Of a DNA stretch of 64,000 nt, positions 29,929 to 38,425 are shown in pieces. A program made the position numbers and the translations under genes. The DNA is from JAEUQQ01 sp963697285 (GTDB lineage: Bacteria; Acidobacteriota; Vicinamibacteria; Vicinamibacterales; JAFNAJ01): positions 1 through 64,000 of the forward strand of contig CAVONI010000019.1 in assembly GCA_963697285.1 (NCBI GenBank), read 5' to 3'. The notes under the pieces are model-generated. The model was not told the origin of the DNA. It did not search any database and was given only the letters and a program-made list of their open reading frames with translations. The first letter of the stretch is position 1. The number at the start of each line of letters is the position of its first letter.

Positions 29929-31935
29929 TCAGCGGGGCACCACCAGCGGCAATTCGACGAAGGTTGCGCGTGCGGGATCGTGGTAGATCCGCTGCACCGC
30001 GCTGCGGTAGTCGCCGGGAGCGGCCAGGAAGATGTTCGGCACGAACGTCTGGGGATTCCGGTCGTACAACGGGAACCAGCTCGATTGCACCTGCACCATG
30101 ATCCGGTGCCCCGGCAGGAAGACGTGATTCGTCGTCGGCAACGCGAACGTGTACGACAGCGGCTCGTTCGGCGTCAGCGCGGTTGCCGTCCCGAGGTTCT
30201 CGCGATAGCGGCCTCGGAAGATGTCCATGGCCACCGCGAGCTGGTATCCGCCCATCGCCGGCTGAGCCGCGACCTCGTCGGGATACACGTCGATCAGCTT
30301 CACCACCCAGTCGGAATCGGATCCGCTCGTGGAGGCCACCAGGTGCGCCACCGGCTGACCACTGATCTTCACGGGCGCGTCGAGCACGCCAGACACGAAC
30401 GTCGCCACGTCGGGACGCCCCGACGCCTCGCGCTGATCGTCCACGAGCCACTGCGTCCACGTCAGGCGCCCCTCGTAGCCGATGGGCTGGATCGGGCGCG
30501 CGCGGAACGGGACGGGCCTGGCGGGATCGGAGACGTACTCGGTGTAGGCGGCGTCTGCGCGCTGCGGAAGCGTGAACCCGAGCGTCGCGCTGGCGCCGAC
30601 ATAGAGTGGTGTCGGCTTCACCACGCAGCCCTTGTCGCAGCCGGCCGGCCACGCCGGCAGCCTGCGCCAGGCATTCGTCCCCGTTTCGAAGGCCGTCACG
30701 GGCGCGACGCCCGCGGGTGGTGCGCCATCCTTCAGGTAGGCCGCGAGGAACGGGCGCAGGACCTCCTGCCGGAAGTACAGCGCCGTGTCGCTGTTGAACT
30801 TCAGCGCACCAAGGGCACTCCCGTCGGCAATCTGCTGACCGTGGTACCAGGGTCCCATGACCAGGAACACCTTGTCGTTGGCGGTGTCCTTCGGCTCGAG
30901 CGCCGCGTAGACGGCCGGTGCACCGTAGATGTCTTCCTGGTCCCAGAAGCCGTGGACCAGCATCACCGGCACCGAGAGCGGCTGCGCAGCCAGGACGGTG
31001 TCGACCGCCTGGTCGCGCCAGAAGGCGTCGTAGGCAGGATGCTCGAGCAACTTGCGCCAGAAGCCCACCTGTTCGAGGCCGCGGAGGCGACCCAGCGCGC
31101 CCGCTGACCCTGCGCGCATGTACGTGTCGTAGTCGTCGTAGTGGCTGGTCCACCATTTCGCCGCGTTCGTGCGCGTGGCGACCTGCTCGTACATGTACGG
31201 CATGTTCTGTTGGCGAAACGCACCGTTGTGGAACCAGTCGTCACCACGCCAGCCGTCGACCATGGGGTTCATGGGGACCGACACCTTGAGGGCAGGATGC
31301 GGGTTCACGAGCGCCATCAGCGGCAGGAACCCGTCGTACGAGATCCCGAGAATGCCCACCTTGCCGTTGGACTCGGCGACGTTCTTCACCAGCCAGTCGA
31401 TCGTGTCCCAGGTGTCGGTCGCGTGATCGACGGGTGTGGGATTCTGGGGGCCGCGCAGCGGGCGATTCATCACGTAGTCGCCTTCGGAGCCGTACTTGCC
31501 TCGCACGTCCTGGACCACGCGGATGTAGCCGTCGTCGACAATGACGTCCGTGGCGTTGTCGTAGCCCTGCAGGACCGACGCGAGATGGGAACTGGAGGCG
31601 TGGCTGGTCAGCGCGGTGGCGTCGTACGGCGTCCGCGTCAACAGGATGGGTGCACCCTTGGCGCCGCGTGGCACCAGGATGACGGTGTGCAGTTTCACAC
31701 CGTCACGCATCGGGATCATGACGTCGCGCCTGTCGTGGTCGAACTGCGCGGTCACCGGCTGGAACGCCTGGGGCGTCTCGCTCGGGAGGGCCGGGTAGGT
31801 GGCTGGCGGCTGCGGCTGGGCGGAGAGCGAATCAGCGCACGCCAGGAACGTGGCAATCGCGAGCAGTGCGCGCGCGGCACGCGCGAAGGGGCGGCACCGC
31901 GTGAACGTCCGGGCTGGGTGGTGTCGTCTGCACAT
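29929..31935 (-). CDS. CocE/NonD (S15) family hydrolase, alpha-amino acid ester hydrolase-like
   Basis: 668-residue secreted hydrolase. An N-terminal signal peptide ends around CADSLSAQ. The catalytic domain has VMIPMRDGVKLHTVILVPRG, TPYDATALT, VVQDVRGKYGSEGDYV and the nucleophile elbow VGILGISYDGFLPLMAL (Ser near residue 198), then MLVHGFWDQEDIYGA (Asp) and VMGPWYHGQQIADG (His). The C-terminal jelly-roll domain ends with HRIMVQVQSSWFPLYDRNP. This is the layout of glutaryl acylase, alpha-amino acid ester hydrolase and X-Pro dipeptidyl peptidase relatives. The ATG at 31935 has an AGGAG site about 10 bases upstream. The natural substrate is unknown; the neighbouring secreted peptidases suggest peptide or ester scavenging. 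Confidence 0.9.
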   Translation of the reverse strand: MCRRHHPARTFTRCRPFARAARALLAIATFLACADSLSAQPQPPATYPALPSETPQAFQPVTAQFDHDRRDVMIPMRDGVKLHTVILVPRGAKGAPILLTRTPYDATALTSHASSSHLASVLQGYDNATDVIVDDGYIRVVQDVRGKYGSEGDYVMNRPLRGPQNPTPVDHATDTWDTIDWLVKNVAESNGKVGILGISYDGFLPLMALVNPHPALKVSVPMNPMVDGWRGDDWFHNGAFRQQNMPYMYEQVATRTNAAKWWTSHYDDYDTYMRAGSAGALGRLRGLEQVGFWRKLLEHPAYDAFWRDQAVDTVLAAQPLSVPVMLVHGFWDQEDIYGAPAVYAALEPKDTANDKVFLVMGPWYHGQQIADGSALGALKFNSDTALYFRQEVLRPFLAAYLKDGAPPAGVAPVTAFETGTNAWRRLPAWPAGCDKGCVVKPTPLYVGASATLGFTLPQRADAAYTEYVSDPARPVPFRARPIQPIGYEGRLTWTQWLVDDQREASGRPDVATFVSGVLDAPVKISGQPVAHLVASTSGSDSDWVVKLIDVYPDEVAAQPAMGGYQLAVAMDIFRGRYRENLGTATALTPNEPLSYTFALPTTNHVFLPGHRIMVQVQSSWFPLYDRNPQTFVPNIFLAAPGDYRSAVQRIYHDPARATFVELPLVVPR

Positions 31936-32078
31936 GATCGGGGCACTCCTCGCCCGCCGCATTGTTCGCCGCCACGTCGATGGGATGCAAGGCGTTCGGC
32001 GAGGCGCGCTTGCGAGGTCCGCCCCATCCGGCCTATGGTCAAGCGACCCCGCTGCCGCACGCGCGGGCACCTGCACCC

Positions 32079-32828
32079 ATGATTCTCGCCACCTGGAACG
32101 TCAACGGCATCCGCGCCCGCGAAACGCACGTCATCGACTGGCTCGCCCTGGAGTCGCCCGACGTCGTCTGCCTGCAGGAAATCAAGGCGACGCCAGGGCA
32201 GGTCCCTGCGTCGCTGCGCGAACATCCCGACTACTGGACGTACTGGCACGGTGCCGGCGGCTACTCGGGGGTCGCGTTGCTCGTTCGGAAGTCGGCGCAT
32301 CCCGAGTGCCCGGAATGTCTCCATCCCACCTTCGACTTCGAGCAGCGCATCGCCACCATCGACATCGCCGGCATCACCGTTGCGTCGGTGTACGTCCCCA
32401 ATGGCGGGAAGGACCTCGAGGCGAAGATGCGATTCCTCGCCGACCTGCAGGCGTTCGCGGTGGAGCGCCACGCCGCGGGACAGGCGATCGCCCTCTGCGG
32501 CGACATGAACATCGCGCGCGACGTGCGCGACGTGCACCCGAAGGAGCGCAAGCCCACGGTCATCGGCCAGACGCCGCACGAGCGCGAGGTGTTCGCGGCG
32601 TTGCTCGACACCGGCCTGACCGACACGGCGCGCACCCTGGCGCCCGACGATGACGAGTTGTTCACGTGGTGGGCGCCCTGGCGGAACCTGCGTCAGCGCA
32701 ACATCGGGTGGCGCATCGACTACATCCTCACCAGCCGCGCCCTCGAACCTCGTCTTCGCTCGTCGAAGTCGCAGCGCGAAGTAGGCACCAGCGACCACGC
32801 CCCCGTCCTGCTGACGCTCGACGTCTAA
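32079..32828 (+). CDS. xth: Exodeoxyribonuclease III
   Basis: 249-residue DNA repair nuclease of the EEP superfamily that cleaves at abasic sites and degrades 3' ends. Conserved parts are MILATWNVNGIRAR (Asn), VVCLQEIKA (metal Glu), ASVYVPNGG, CGDMNIARD (Asp/Asn), RIDYILTSR and the final GTSDHAPVLLTL (Asp-His). All catalytic residues are in place and the length is standard. The ATG at 32079 starts directly at the conserved strand; no convincing ribosome-binding site is seen. It is divergent from the S15 gene and is followed by a family B repeat, then ada, another DNA repair gene on the same strand. Confidence 0.95.
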   Translation: MILATWNVNGIRARETHVIDWLALESPDVVCLQEIKATPGQVPASLREHPDYWTYWHGAGGYSGVALLVRKSAHPECPECLHPTFDFEQRIATIDIAGITVASVYVPNGGKDLEAKMRFLADLQAFAVERHAAGQAIALCGDMNIARDVRDVHPKERKPTVIGQTPHEREVFAALLDTGLTDTARTLAPDDDELFTWWAPWRNLRQRNIGWRIDYILTSRALEPRLRSSKSQREVGTSDHAPVLLTLDV

Positions 32829-32876
32829 AAGGGGTCACGTCTTTCATTGCAGCAAAACGCAAGACCTGACCCCTTC
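32828..32876. repeat. Family B palindromic repeat (AAGGGGTCA...TGACCCCTT)
   Basis: A 15-base arm and its near-complement (one C/C mismatch) flank a 19-base loop reading TTTCATTGC... The copy directly follows the xth stop. Other copies are at 49473 and, as two inverted copies, 55743-55840; a worn copy is at 49578. Confidence 0.8.
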
Positions 32877-32952
32877 CAGATTGGCCGCAAGAACCGGAGT
32901 GCGCGGCCCGCGCGCAAGGCACAGAGTGGTGGCATGATCTCCCGTCAGCCTG

Positions 32953-34039
32953 ATGCCCGCCGCACGCCCCCCAGTGCCTGTTGTGTCGGATGATGCTCGC
33001 TGGAACGTCGTCGCCACCCGCGACGCGTCGGCGCGGCATGCGTTCGTCTTCGGCGTAACCACGACCGGCGTCTACTGCCGACCTGGATGCGCCGCCCGAA
33101 TCCCGTTGCGTCGCAACGTGACGTTCTTCGACACGCCGGATGAGGCGGAGCGGGCCGGTTTCCGGGCGTGTCGCCGCTGCCGTCCGCGAGACGATGATGC
33201 GTTTGCCGCCACGCTCCTGCGCGTGTGCCGCCACATCGGGTCGCACCTCGACGAGCGCCTGACGCTTGCACACCTGGGCCGTGTCGCAGGCATGAGCGCA
33301 TGGCATCTGCAACGGCGTTTCAAGGCGGCGACGGGGATCACGCCGCGTGCCTATGCCGACGCCCTGCGCCTCGGTGTCCTCAAGGGGGAACTCCGGGGTG
33401 GTCGACCGGTCCTCGACGCCGTGGTCGAAGCCGGTTACGGATTCGACGAGCCGCGCCTACGAGCGCGCGCCCGGGCACCTGGGGATGACGCCAGGCGCCT
33501 ATCGAAGCGGCGGACGGAGCCAGTCGATACGCTACGCCATCGACGACACGCCCCTCGGGATGGTGCTGATTGCCGCCACACCCATCGGCGTGTGCGCCAT
33601 CCGGATGGGCGACGTGCGCGAGGCACTCGAAGACGGCCTCCGCGCGGAATTCCCCAACGCCACGTTCGTTGAAGATGCCGATGCACTCGCCAGCGCCCGT
33701 CGCGTGATCAAGTCACTGGCGGCCGGCAGGTCGGTTGGTCGCGGGGTGCCGCTCGACATCGCCGCCACGGCCTTCCAGCACCAGGTGTGGACGGCGCTCC
33801 GGGACATCCCGATGGGCGAAACGCGCACCTACGCCGAGATTGCCCGTGCGATCGGCCGCCCCTCGGCTGCGCGCGCCGTCGCCCGGGCGTGCGCGTCCAA
33901 TCCGGTCGCGCTTGTCATCCCCTGCCACCGCGTGGTGAGGACTGACGGCGCGGCGGGCGGCTACCGCTGGGGTGCCGACCGCAAGTCGGTCCTCCTGGCC
34001 GCCGAGCGCGGCCGCACACCACGCAACGCCAGGACGTAG
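32953..34039 (+). CDS. ada: Ada, methylated-DNA alkyl acceptor, AraC regulator and methyltransferase, frame-disrupted
   Basis: About 361 residues when repaired. The N-terminal Ada zinc domain has VYCRPGCAARIPLRRNVTFF and FRACRRCRP, giving the four Cys that accept methyl groups from phosphotriesters. The AraC helix-turn-helix follows (LTLAHLGRVAGMSAWHLQRR). The C-terminal O6-methylguanine methyltransferase has FQHQVWTALRDIPMGETRTY and the acceptor in VALVIPCHRVVRTDG. The break is at 33448: one extra G between GAC and AGC. The two frames join as EAGYGFD then SRAYERAPGHLGMTPGAYR, a normal Ada sequence. If real, the gene would lose its methyltransferase half; a sequencing insertion is more likely. 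It lies after xth, another repair gene. Confidence 0.88.
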
Positions 34040-34126
34040 CGTGCACGAGAGGCGCACGTGGCCTGACGCTGCCAGCGACCCGAATGCGGGCGCCGGCGCT
34101 TCGCGGCGATGTACCATGCCATCCTC

Positions 34127-34771
34127 ATGGTTCCATACGACCAGCTCTTCGTGAACAACCGGCGATGGGTCGCGTCCAAGCGTGCCAGCGACGATGGGTA
34201 TTTCAGGCGCCTCGCCGAGAGCCAGGAGCCGGAGTACTTCTACATCGGCTGCTCCGACAGCCGCGTCCCCGCCAACGAGATCATGGGTCTCGAGCCCGGC
34301 GAGGTGTTCGTCCACCGCAACGTGGCGAACCTCGTCAACAACACCGACCTCAACGCGATGGCGTGCATCGACTATGCCGTCCGCACCCTGCGCGTGCGTC
34401 ACATCATCGTGTGCGGCCACTACAACTGCGGGGGCGTGCAGGCCGCGTTGCAGCCGCGCGACATGGGCATCCTCAACCCGTGGCTGCGGAACATCCGCGA
34501 CGTGTACCGGCTGCACGCGCGCGAGCTCGACGCGATCGGCGACGCCGAACAGCGCTATCGCCGGCTCGTCGAACTCAACGTGATCGAACAAGCCCGCAAC
34601 GTCATCAAGACCGCGGCCGTGCAGCAGTCGTTCCTCGCACACGGGCATCCGCGCGTCCACGGATGGGTCTGCGAACTCTCGAGTGGCCTCGTGCGCGATC
34701 TCGAGATCGACTTCGACCAGGTGCTGCGCGACATCAAGCAGATCTACGATCTCACGGGCGACCTCGACTGA
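34127..34771 (+). CDS. Beta-class carbonic anhydrase
   Basis: 214-residue beta-carbonic anhydrase, interconverting CO2 and bicarbonate. The zinc site is intact: YFYIGCSDSRVPANEI (Cys, Asp-Arg dyad) and HIIVCGHYNCGGVQAAL (His, Cys). The opening MVPYDQLFVNNRRWVASK matches family starts, which favours ATG 34127 over ATG 34109. A TACCAT box lies 9 bases before 34127 and there is no Shine-Dalgarno. The C-terminus with VHGWVCELSSGLVRDLEIDF is also typical. Cytoplasmic. Confidence 0.94.
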   Translation: MVPYDQLFVNNRRWVASKRASDDGYFRRLAESQEPEYFYIGCSDSRVPANEIMGLEPGEVFVHRNVANLVNNTDLNAMACIDYAVRTLRVRHIIVCGHYNCGGVQAALQPRDMGILNPWLRNIRDVYRLHARELDAIGDAEQRYRRLVELNVIEQARNVIKTAAVQQSFLAHGHPRVHGWVCELSSGLVRDLEIDFDQVLRDIKQIYDLTGDLD

Positions 34772-34807
34772 GTCGCGAACACCACTCGTCCTCTCGAGGA
34801 GTCCAGC

Positions 34808-35395
34808 ATGAAGACCCCCCTGCTCGCGTTCGCCTGTGCCGTCGTCCTCGTCGCCACGCCCTCGGCCGTGAGCGCCGACGGGTTCATCTCGCCTTATGCC
34901 GGCACGCTGTTCGGCGGCACGCTCGGCGACTTCGACTACAAGGAGCGGCCCTACACCATCGGCGTGTCGATCGGTTCAATGGGTGGCGGCATATTCGGCT
35001 TCGAGGCCGACGTGGCGTTCGCGCCCGACTTCTTCGGCGACGGCGAGAGCTTCTTCATCGGCGACACGAGTGTCACCACCGGCATGGCCAACGTGCTGCT
35101 CGGGGCGCCGATTGGCGGGCAGACAGGCGCCGGCGTCAGACCGTATGCCGCGGCGGGCGTGGGCGTCATCCGGCAGAAGGTGGCCGCGTACGGCGACTTC
35201 CTCGACTTCACGTCAACGGACTTCGGCTACAACCTCGGCGGGGGTGTGATGTTGTTCTTCGGCGACACCTTTGGCGTGCGAGCCGACCTGCGCTACTTCC
35301 GCAACTTCCAGAAGTCGAACGAAGGCATCTTCACGTTCGAGGAGGGCACGTTCCACTTCACGCGCGCCACGCTGGGGGCGGTGTTCCGGTTCTAG
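34808..35395 (+). CDS. Outer-membrane beta-barrel protein (opacity-like)
   Basis: 195-residue protein with a signal peptide (residues 1-22, MKTPLLAFACAVVLVATPSA) and a chain of amphipathic strands rich in Gly and aromatic residues. It ends in LGAVFRF, with the terminal Phe used for outer-membrane insertion. The size suits an eight-stranded OmpA/Opa-like barrel. No enzymatic motif is seen. A GAGGAG ribosome-binding site lies 7 bases before the ATG. It lies 36 bases after the carbonic anhydrase gene, possibly co-transcribed, without an obvious functional link. Confidence 0.8.
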   Translation: MKTPLLAFACAVVLVATPSAVSADGFISPYAGTLFGGTLGDFDYKERPYTIGVSIGSMGGGIFGFEADVAFAPDFFGDGESFFIGDTSVTTGMANVLLGAPIGGQTGAGVRPYAAAGVGVIRQKVAAYGDFLDFTSTDFGYNLGGGVMLFFGDTFGVRADLRYFRNFQKSNEGIFTFEEGTFHFTRATLGAVFRF

Positions 35396-35428
35396 AACGC
35401 GCGGCGCGGCACGCAGCGGTGGTGGTCG

Positions 35429-35992
35429 CTACGTGACGGCTGCCCGCATCAGCAGGTCGCGCTGGCGGTCGGTGCCGAGCACGAAGGCGTGCTCGCCGTA
35501 CACCGTGAAGCCGCACTTCGCGTAGAACGCCTTCGCGCGCTCGTTGTGCTCCCATACGCCCAGCCAGACGCTGTCGGCGCCGTGCGCGCGCGCCCGGTCG
35601 AACACCAAGGCCATCATGGCGTGCGCCACACCGCGTCCATGCCATTCACGGCTGACGTAGAGGCGCCACAACTCGACGGGCGTGTCCGCCGAAGGGGATG
35701 CGTCGGTGCCTCCGCTCCGGAGTTGCACGAAGGCGATCGGTGCGCCGGCCGCGTCATTCACCAGCCACGTCTCGACCAGCGGATCCGCGATTTCTGCCGC
35801 CTGGCGCGCCTCGGAGTACGCGACGGCGCAGAACATCGCCATGTCGGCCGGTGCCGTGTGCGCATCGAACGCGTCACGAAACGTGCGCTCGGCCAACAGG
35901 GCAAGTGCGCGTGCATCCGCTGCAACCGCCCGCCGCATCGACAACCCCGCATCGCGAAGGGTCCACCGTTCGGCGGAACCTGCCGTTGTCAT
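35429..35992 (-). CDS. GNAT family N-acetyltransferase
   Basis: 187-residue acetyl-CoA-dependent transferase. The N-terminal LSMRRAVAADARALALLAERTF strand and helix and the acetyl-CoA loop ELWRLYVSREWHGRGVAHAMM (motif A, R/Q-x-x-G-x-G/A type) are clear, followed by VWLGVWEHNERAKAFYAKCGF (motif B). The substrate cannot be told; RimI-like or small-molecule acetylation are both possible. The start at 35992 (MTTAGSAERW) is preferred because the in-frame sequence further upstream is a family A repeat translated by chance. Confidence 0.88.
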   Translation of the reverse strand: MTTAGSAERWTLRDAGLSMRRAVAADARALALLAERTFRDAFDAHTAPADMAMFCAVAYSEARQAAEIADPLVETWLVNDAAGAPIAFVQLRSGGTDASPSADTPVELWRLYVSREWHGRGVAHAMMALVFDRARAHGADSVWLGVWEHNERAKAFYAKCGFTVYGEHAFVLGTDRQRDLLMRAAVT

Positions 35993-36020
35993 CGTGCCAC
36001 CCCCAGTTTCCCCCGTCTGT

Positions 36021-36109
36021 GAATTGGGGTCAGACCCCAACTGGGCAGAAACCACAGATTCTGGCGTGATTCTGCAATTGCGGTCGAATTGGGGTCAGGC
36101 ACCAATTCC
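36021..36109. repeat. Pair of family A palindromes
   Basis: Copies at 36021-36041 (one arm slightly worn) and 36086-36109 (core GGGGTCAGGCACC, worn), 65 bases apart. They lie between the anti-sigma gene stop (36148) and the GNAT start. The downstream copy has lost perfect symmetry. Confidence 0.8.
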
Positions 36110-36147
36110 AGACGACGCAGTATCGCATCCTGGGGGGCCAGACGTGG

Positions 36148-36663
36148 TCAGCGGGTGGCGCGGTGGCGGTCAGAGAGGGCGAACAGCAGGGCCAGCGGCG
36201 CCGCCACGACGACCAGCGCCACCGCCCCCAGGAGGGGCACACCACGGGTGACGAACAGCGACACGATGCCGGAGACCTCGGGTGCCGCGGTGCCTGCACC
36301 CTGCGCCCACAGCCACGTGCGGATCCACGGCCACGACAGCGACACCACGGCGCCGACCAGTCCCGCCGCACACGCGAGGGCGATGGCCGTGAACGCGCGA
36401 ATCGGACGCGCCGCGGCGGCCTCGGCCTCGAGCCGCGCCCGCAACTGGGCGCGCCACCAGACGACGCCGGCCGTGGGCACGCGCGCCTCCCTCAACAGGT
36501 GATCGACGTCGGCGCGCATCGGCACGACGACCTCGGCGAGATCGCTGCACAGGTCGCACGACTCGATGTGCGACCGGAGGTCGGCATCGCACCGGTGCGG
36601 CCAGCGCCCCGAGGCGATGGCGTCCATGACGTCGTGTTCGCGCGGACACTCCGTGGTGCTCAT
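36148..36663 (-). CDS. Putative zinc-finger anti-sigma factor, membrane-bound
   Basis: 171-residue protein. The N-terminal cytoplasmic part has LRSHIESCDLCSDL, an HxxxCxxC zinc-binding anti-sigma signature. Two hydrophobic spans follow (about 88-112 and 138-160), and a short basic tail. Its ATG overlaps the stop of the sigma factor gene (ATGA), so translation is coupled and the two products are a likely regulatory pair. It would hold the ECF sigma factor at the membrane until a signal arrives. No sensor domain is visible outside the membrane, so the signal is unknown. Confidence 0.82.
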   Translation of the reverse strand: MSTTECPREHDVMDAIASGRWPHRCDADLRSHIESCDLCSDLAEVVVPMRADVDHLLREARVPTAGVVWWRAQLRARLEAEAAAARPIRAFTAIALACAAGLVGAVVSLSWPWIRTWLWAQGAGTAAPEVSGIVSLFVTRGVPLLGAVALVVVAAPLALLFALSDRHRATR

Positions 36664-37247
36664 GCGCGCCCCCCGCTCGACGTCGGCGCGGCGCGGCGCC
36701 GCTGGAGGAGCCAGGCGAGCCGGCGGCGTGCCCTGAACAGCAGCATCCGGATGCTTCCCGCCTTCAGGCCCAGCGACTCCGCGATCTCCCGGTGCGACGA
36801 TCCTTCGGCGTAGGCCAGCCAGAGCAGGTCGCGCTCCCGGGCAGTCAAGTGCGCCATCGCGCGCCCGAGGTCGGTCCGCGCAGACACCTGGTGTGCCACA
36901 TCGCCGCCGCTCGCAGGCGCGTCGTGCTCATCGTCGGACGGCAGCTCGACCTCGACGCCGTGCGCGCGCCGGCGGACATCCTTCACGAGGTTGGTGGCAA
37001 TCCGATACAGGTAGTTGCGCCGGTGCGCTTCGTCTGACCCGTGCGCGCCAACCCGCAGGAAGCGGTAGTACGCCTCCTGCAGCAGGTCGTCGGCACGATG
37101 CGCGTCGCCGCACATCCGGTACAGGTAAACCCACAGCGGGCGAGCGGTCCGATCGTAGAAGGCCCTGAACGTCGTCTCGTCCATGACGAACGCGTGCTCG
37201 CTGTCGCCCTGCGCCCGTTCGAGGCGTTCGACGTCCGAGAGAGTCAT
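36660..37247 (-). CDS. RNA polymerase ECF sigma-70 factor
   Basis: 195-residue extracytoplasmic-function sigma factor. Region 2 is FRAFYDRTARPLWVYLYRMC then ADDLLQEAYYRFLR and RRNYLYRIATNLVKDVRR. Region 4 is LTARERDLLWLAYAEGSSHR with the helix-turn-helix REIAESLGLKAGSIRMLLFR. Regions 1 and 3 are missing, as usual for the class. The ATG at 37247 (MTLSDVERLE) is chosen; a GTG at 37262 is possible. It is coupled by ATGA overlap to the anti-sigma gene and follows the membrane protein gene by 37 bases, so all three likely form an operon. Confidence 0.93.
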   Translation of the reverse strand: MTLSDVERLERAQGDSEHAFVMDETTFRAFYDRTARPLWVYLYRMCGDAHRADDLLQEAYYRFLRVGAHGSDEAHRRNYLYRIATNLVKDVRRRAHGVEVELPSDDEHDAPASGGDVAHQVSARTDLGRAMAHLTARERDLLWLAYAEGSSHREIAESLGLKAGSIRMLLFRARRRLAWLLQRRRAAPTSSGGRA

Positions 37248-37284
37248 GTGCCTGGCGGTCACGGCATCACCGGGGACGAGTGGA

Positions 37285-38252
37285 TCACAGCGGGTGTTCC
37301 GCGGGCGCCCGATCGGCCGCACTCGCCGGGTTCACGAGAAGGCCGAGCCGACGCGAGATGACATACGCCACGCCGGCCGACACGACGAATCCCGCTCCAA
37401 GCGTCAGCGCCAGGACGCCGACGAACGACAGGAACGACCCTACCTCGGGAGGCACGCCCGCGCTCACCCACTGGAGTCCCAGGCCGCCGGCCGCAAGCAC
37501 GACGCCAATCTGTACTGACCACAGGATGCGGCTGATGGGCGCCGAGATCCGCCCCGGGGTGTTCGGTGCGGCGTCCAGCGAAATGGGAGCCGAGTCGAGG
37601 AAGCGCTGGCCCGCTGGCGTCTGGATGTATCGCATCAGGTCGTCATTGGTCGCCAGGCGATCGAACAACTTCTGGTGCACCTCGACCTGCACCTTCGACG
37701 CGCGCAGCCAGCGACGGTAGTCGAGCGTCGTCCGGACCAGCCATCCCAGCGCGAAACATACGACCAGGAAGACCGACATCACCGTCATGTTCTCGAAGGC
37801 ATTGCGCCACATGTCGATGGCGACGGTCTGTGCATCCTCGGGACGGCCGGGCTCGCCGAGGTAGAAGCGCGAGTCACGCGCAATCTGCGGATACTGCGCC
37901 ACGAAGCGGGCAAGCTCGGGATAGGTGGACAGGTAGCCTTGATCGGCGATGAGCGCGGGATCGGCCCTGAGCACCGTCTGCAGCGACGGCGGATACTGCC
38001 GCAGCAGGCTTTCGAGTTCACGCCTGAGATCGCTGGCGTCGGCTGAGCCGCTCGCGGGCTCCGGGACGCAGCGGGGGCTGCACGGCGGAGGGCGGAGCCG
38101 TCGTGGTAACGCGTGCGGGTGGTGTCTCCGTTTGCGCGAACTCGTTGACGTGCACCCACCGGGCTGACGAGCGCCGCCGCCGGCGTCGCAGGCGCCATCC
38201 AGACGACCATCGCCAACGCTGCCACCATCACCGCTTCCTTGCCGTGCCGCAT
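37285..38252 (-). CDS. Conserved-looking membrane protein of unknown function, frame-disrupted N-terminus
   Basis: A signal-peptide-like start, MRHGKEAVMVAALAMVVWM at 38252, is followed by a Pro/Thr-rich segment (VNEFAQTETPPARVTTTAPP) in a second frame. The main body then begins in a third frame at about PEPASGSADASDLRRELESL and runs to 37285. Two +1 breaks between about 38200 and 38060 are needed to join them. The body has a repeat-like PALIADQGYLSTYPELARFV and QYPQIARDSRFYLG segment, then three membrane spans (NMTVMSVFLVVCFALGWLV; ILWSVQIGVVLAAGGLGL; FVGVLALTLGAGFVVSAGV). I recognise no function. It leads the ECF sigma/anti-sigma genes and may be part of that signalling unit. Confidence 0.7.
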
Positions 38253-38425
38253 CGCGCCCTCCGCGGGAGTCTGTCAAACGGAGGCGCCAGATGCAGCCTC
38301 CACGACATATGAATACGCAGCGGACGCCGATCGGTTAACAGGCTGGCGGATGGACGTGAGGCAGGTTCGAGCGGGCGAGGGAGGGGGTCCGGCCGCGGGA
38401 TGCGGCCGGACACCGTTCCGTGCAA

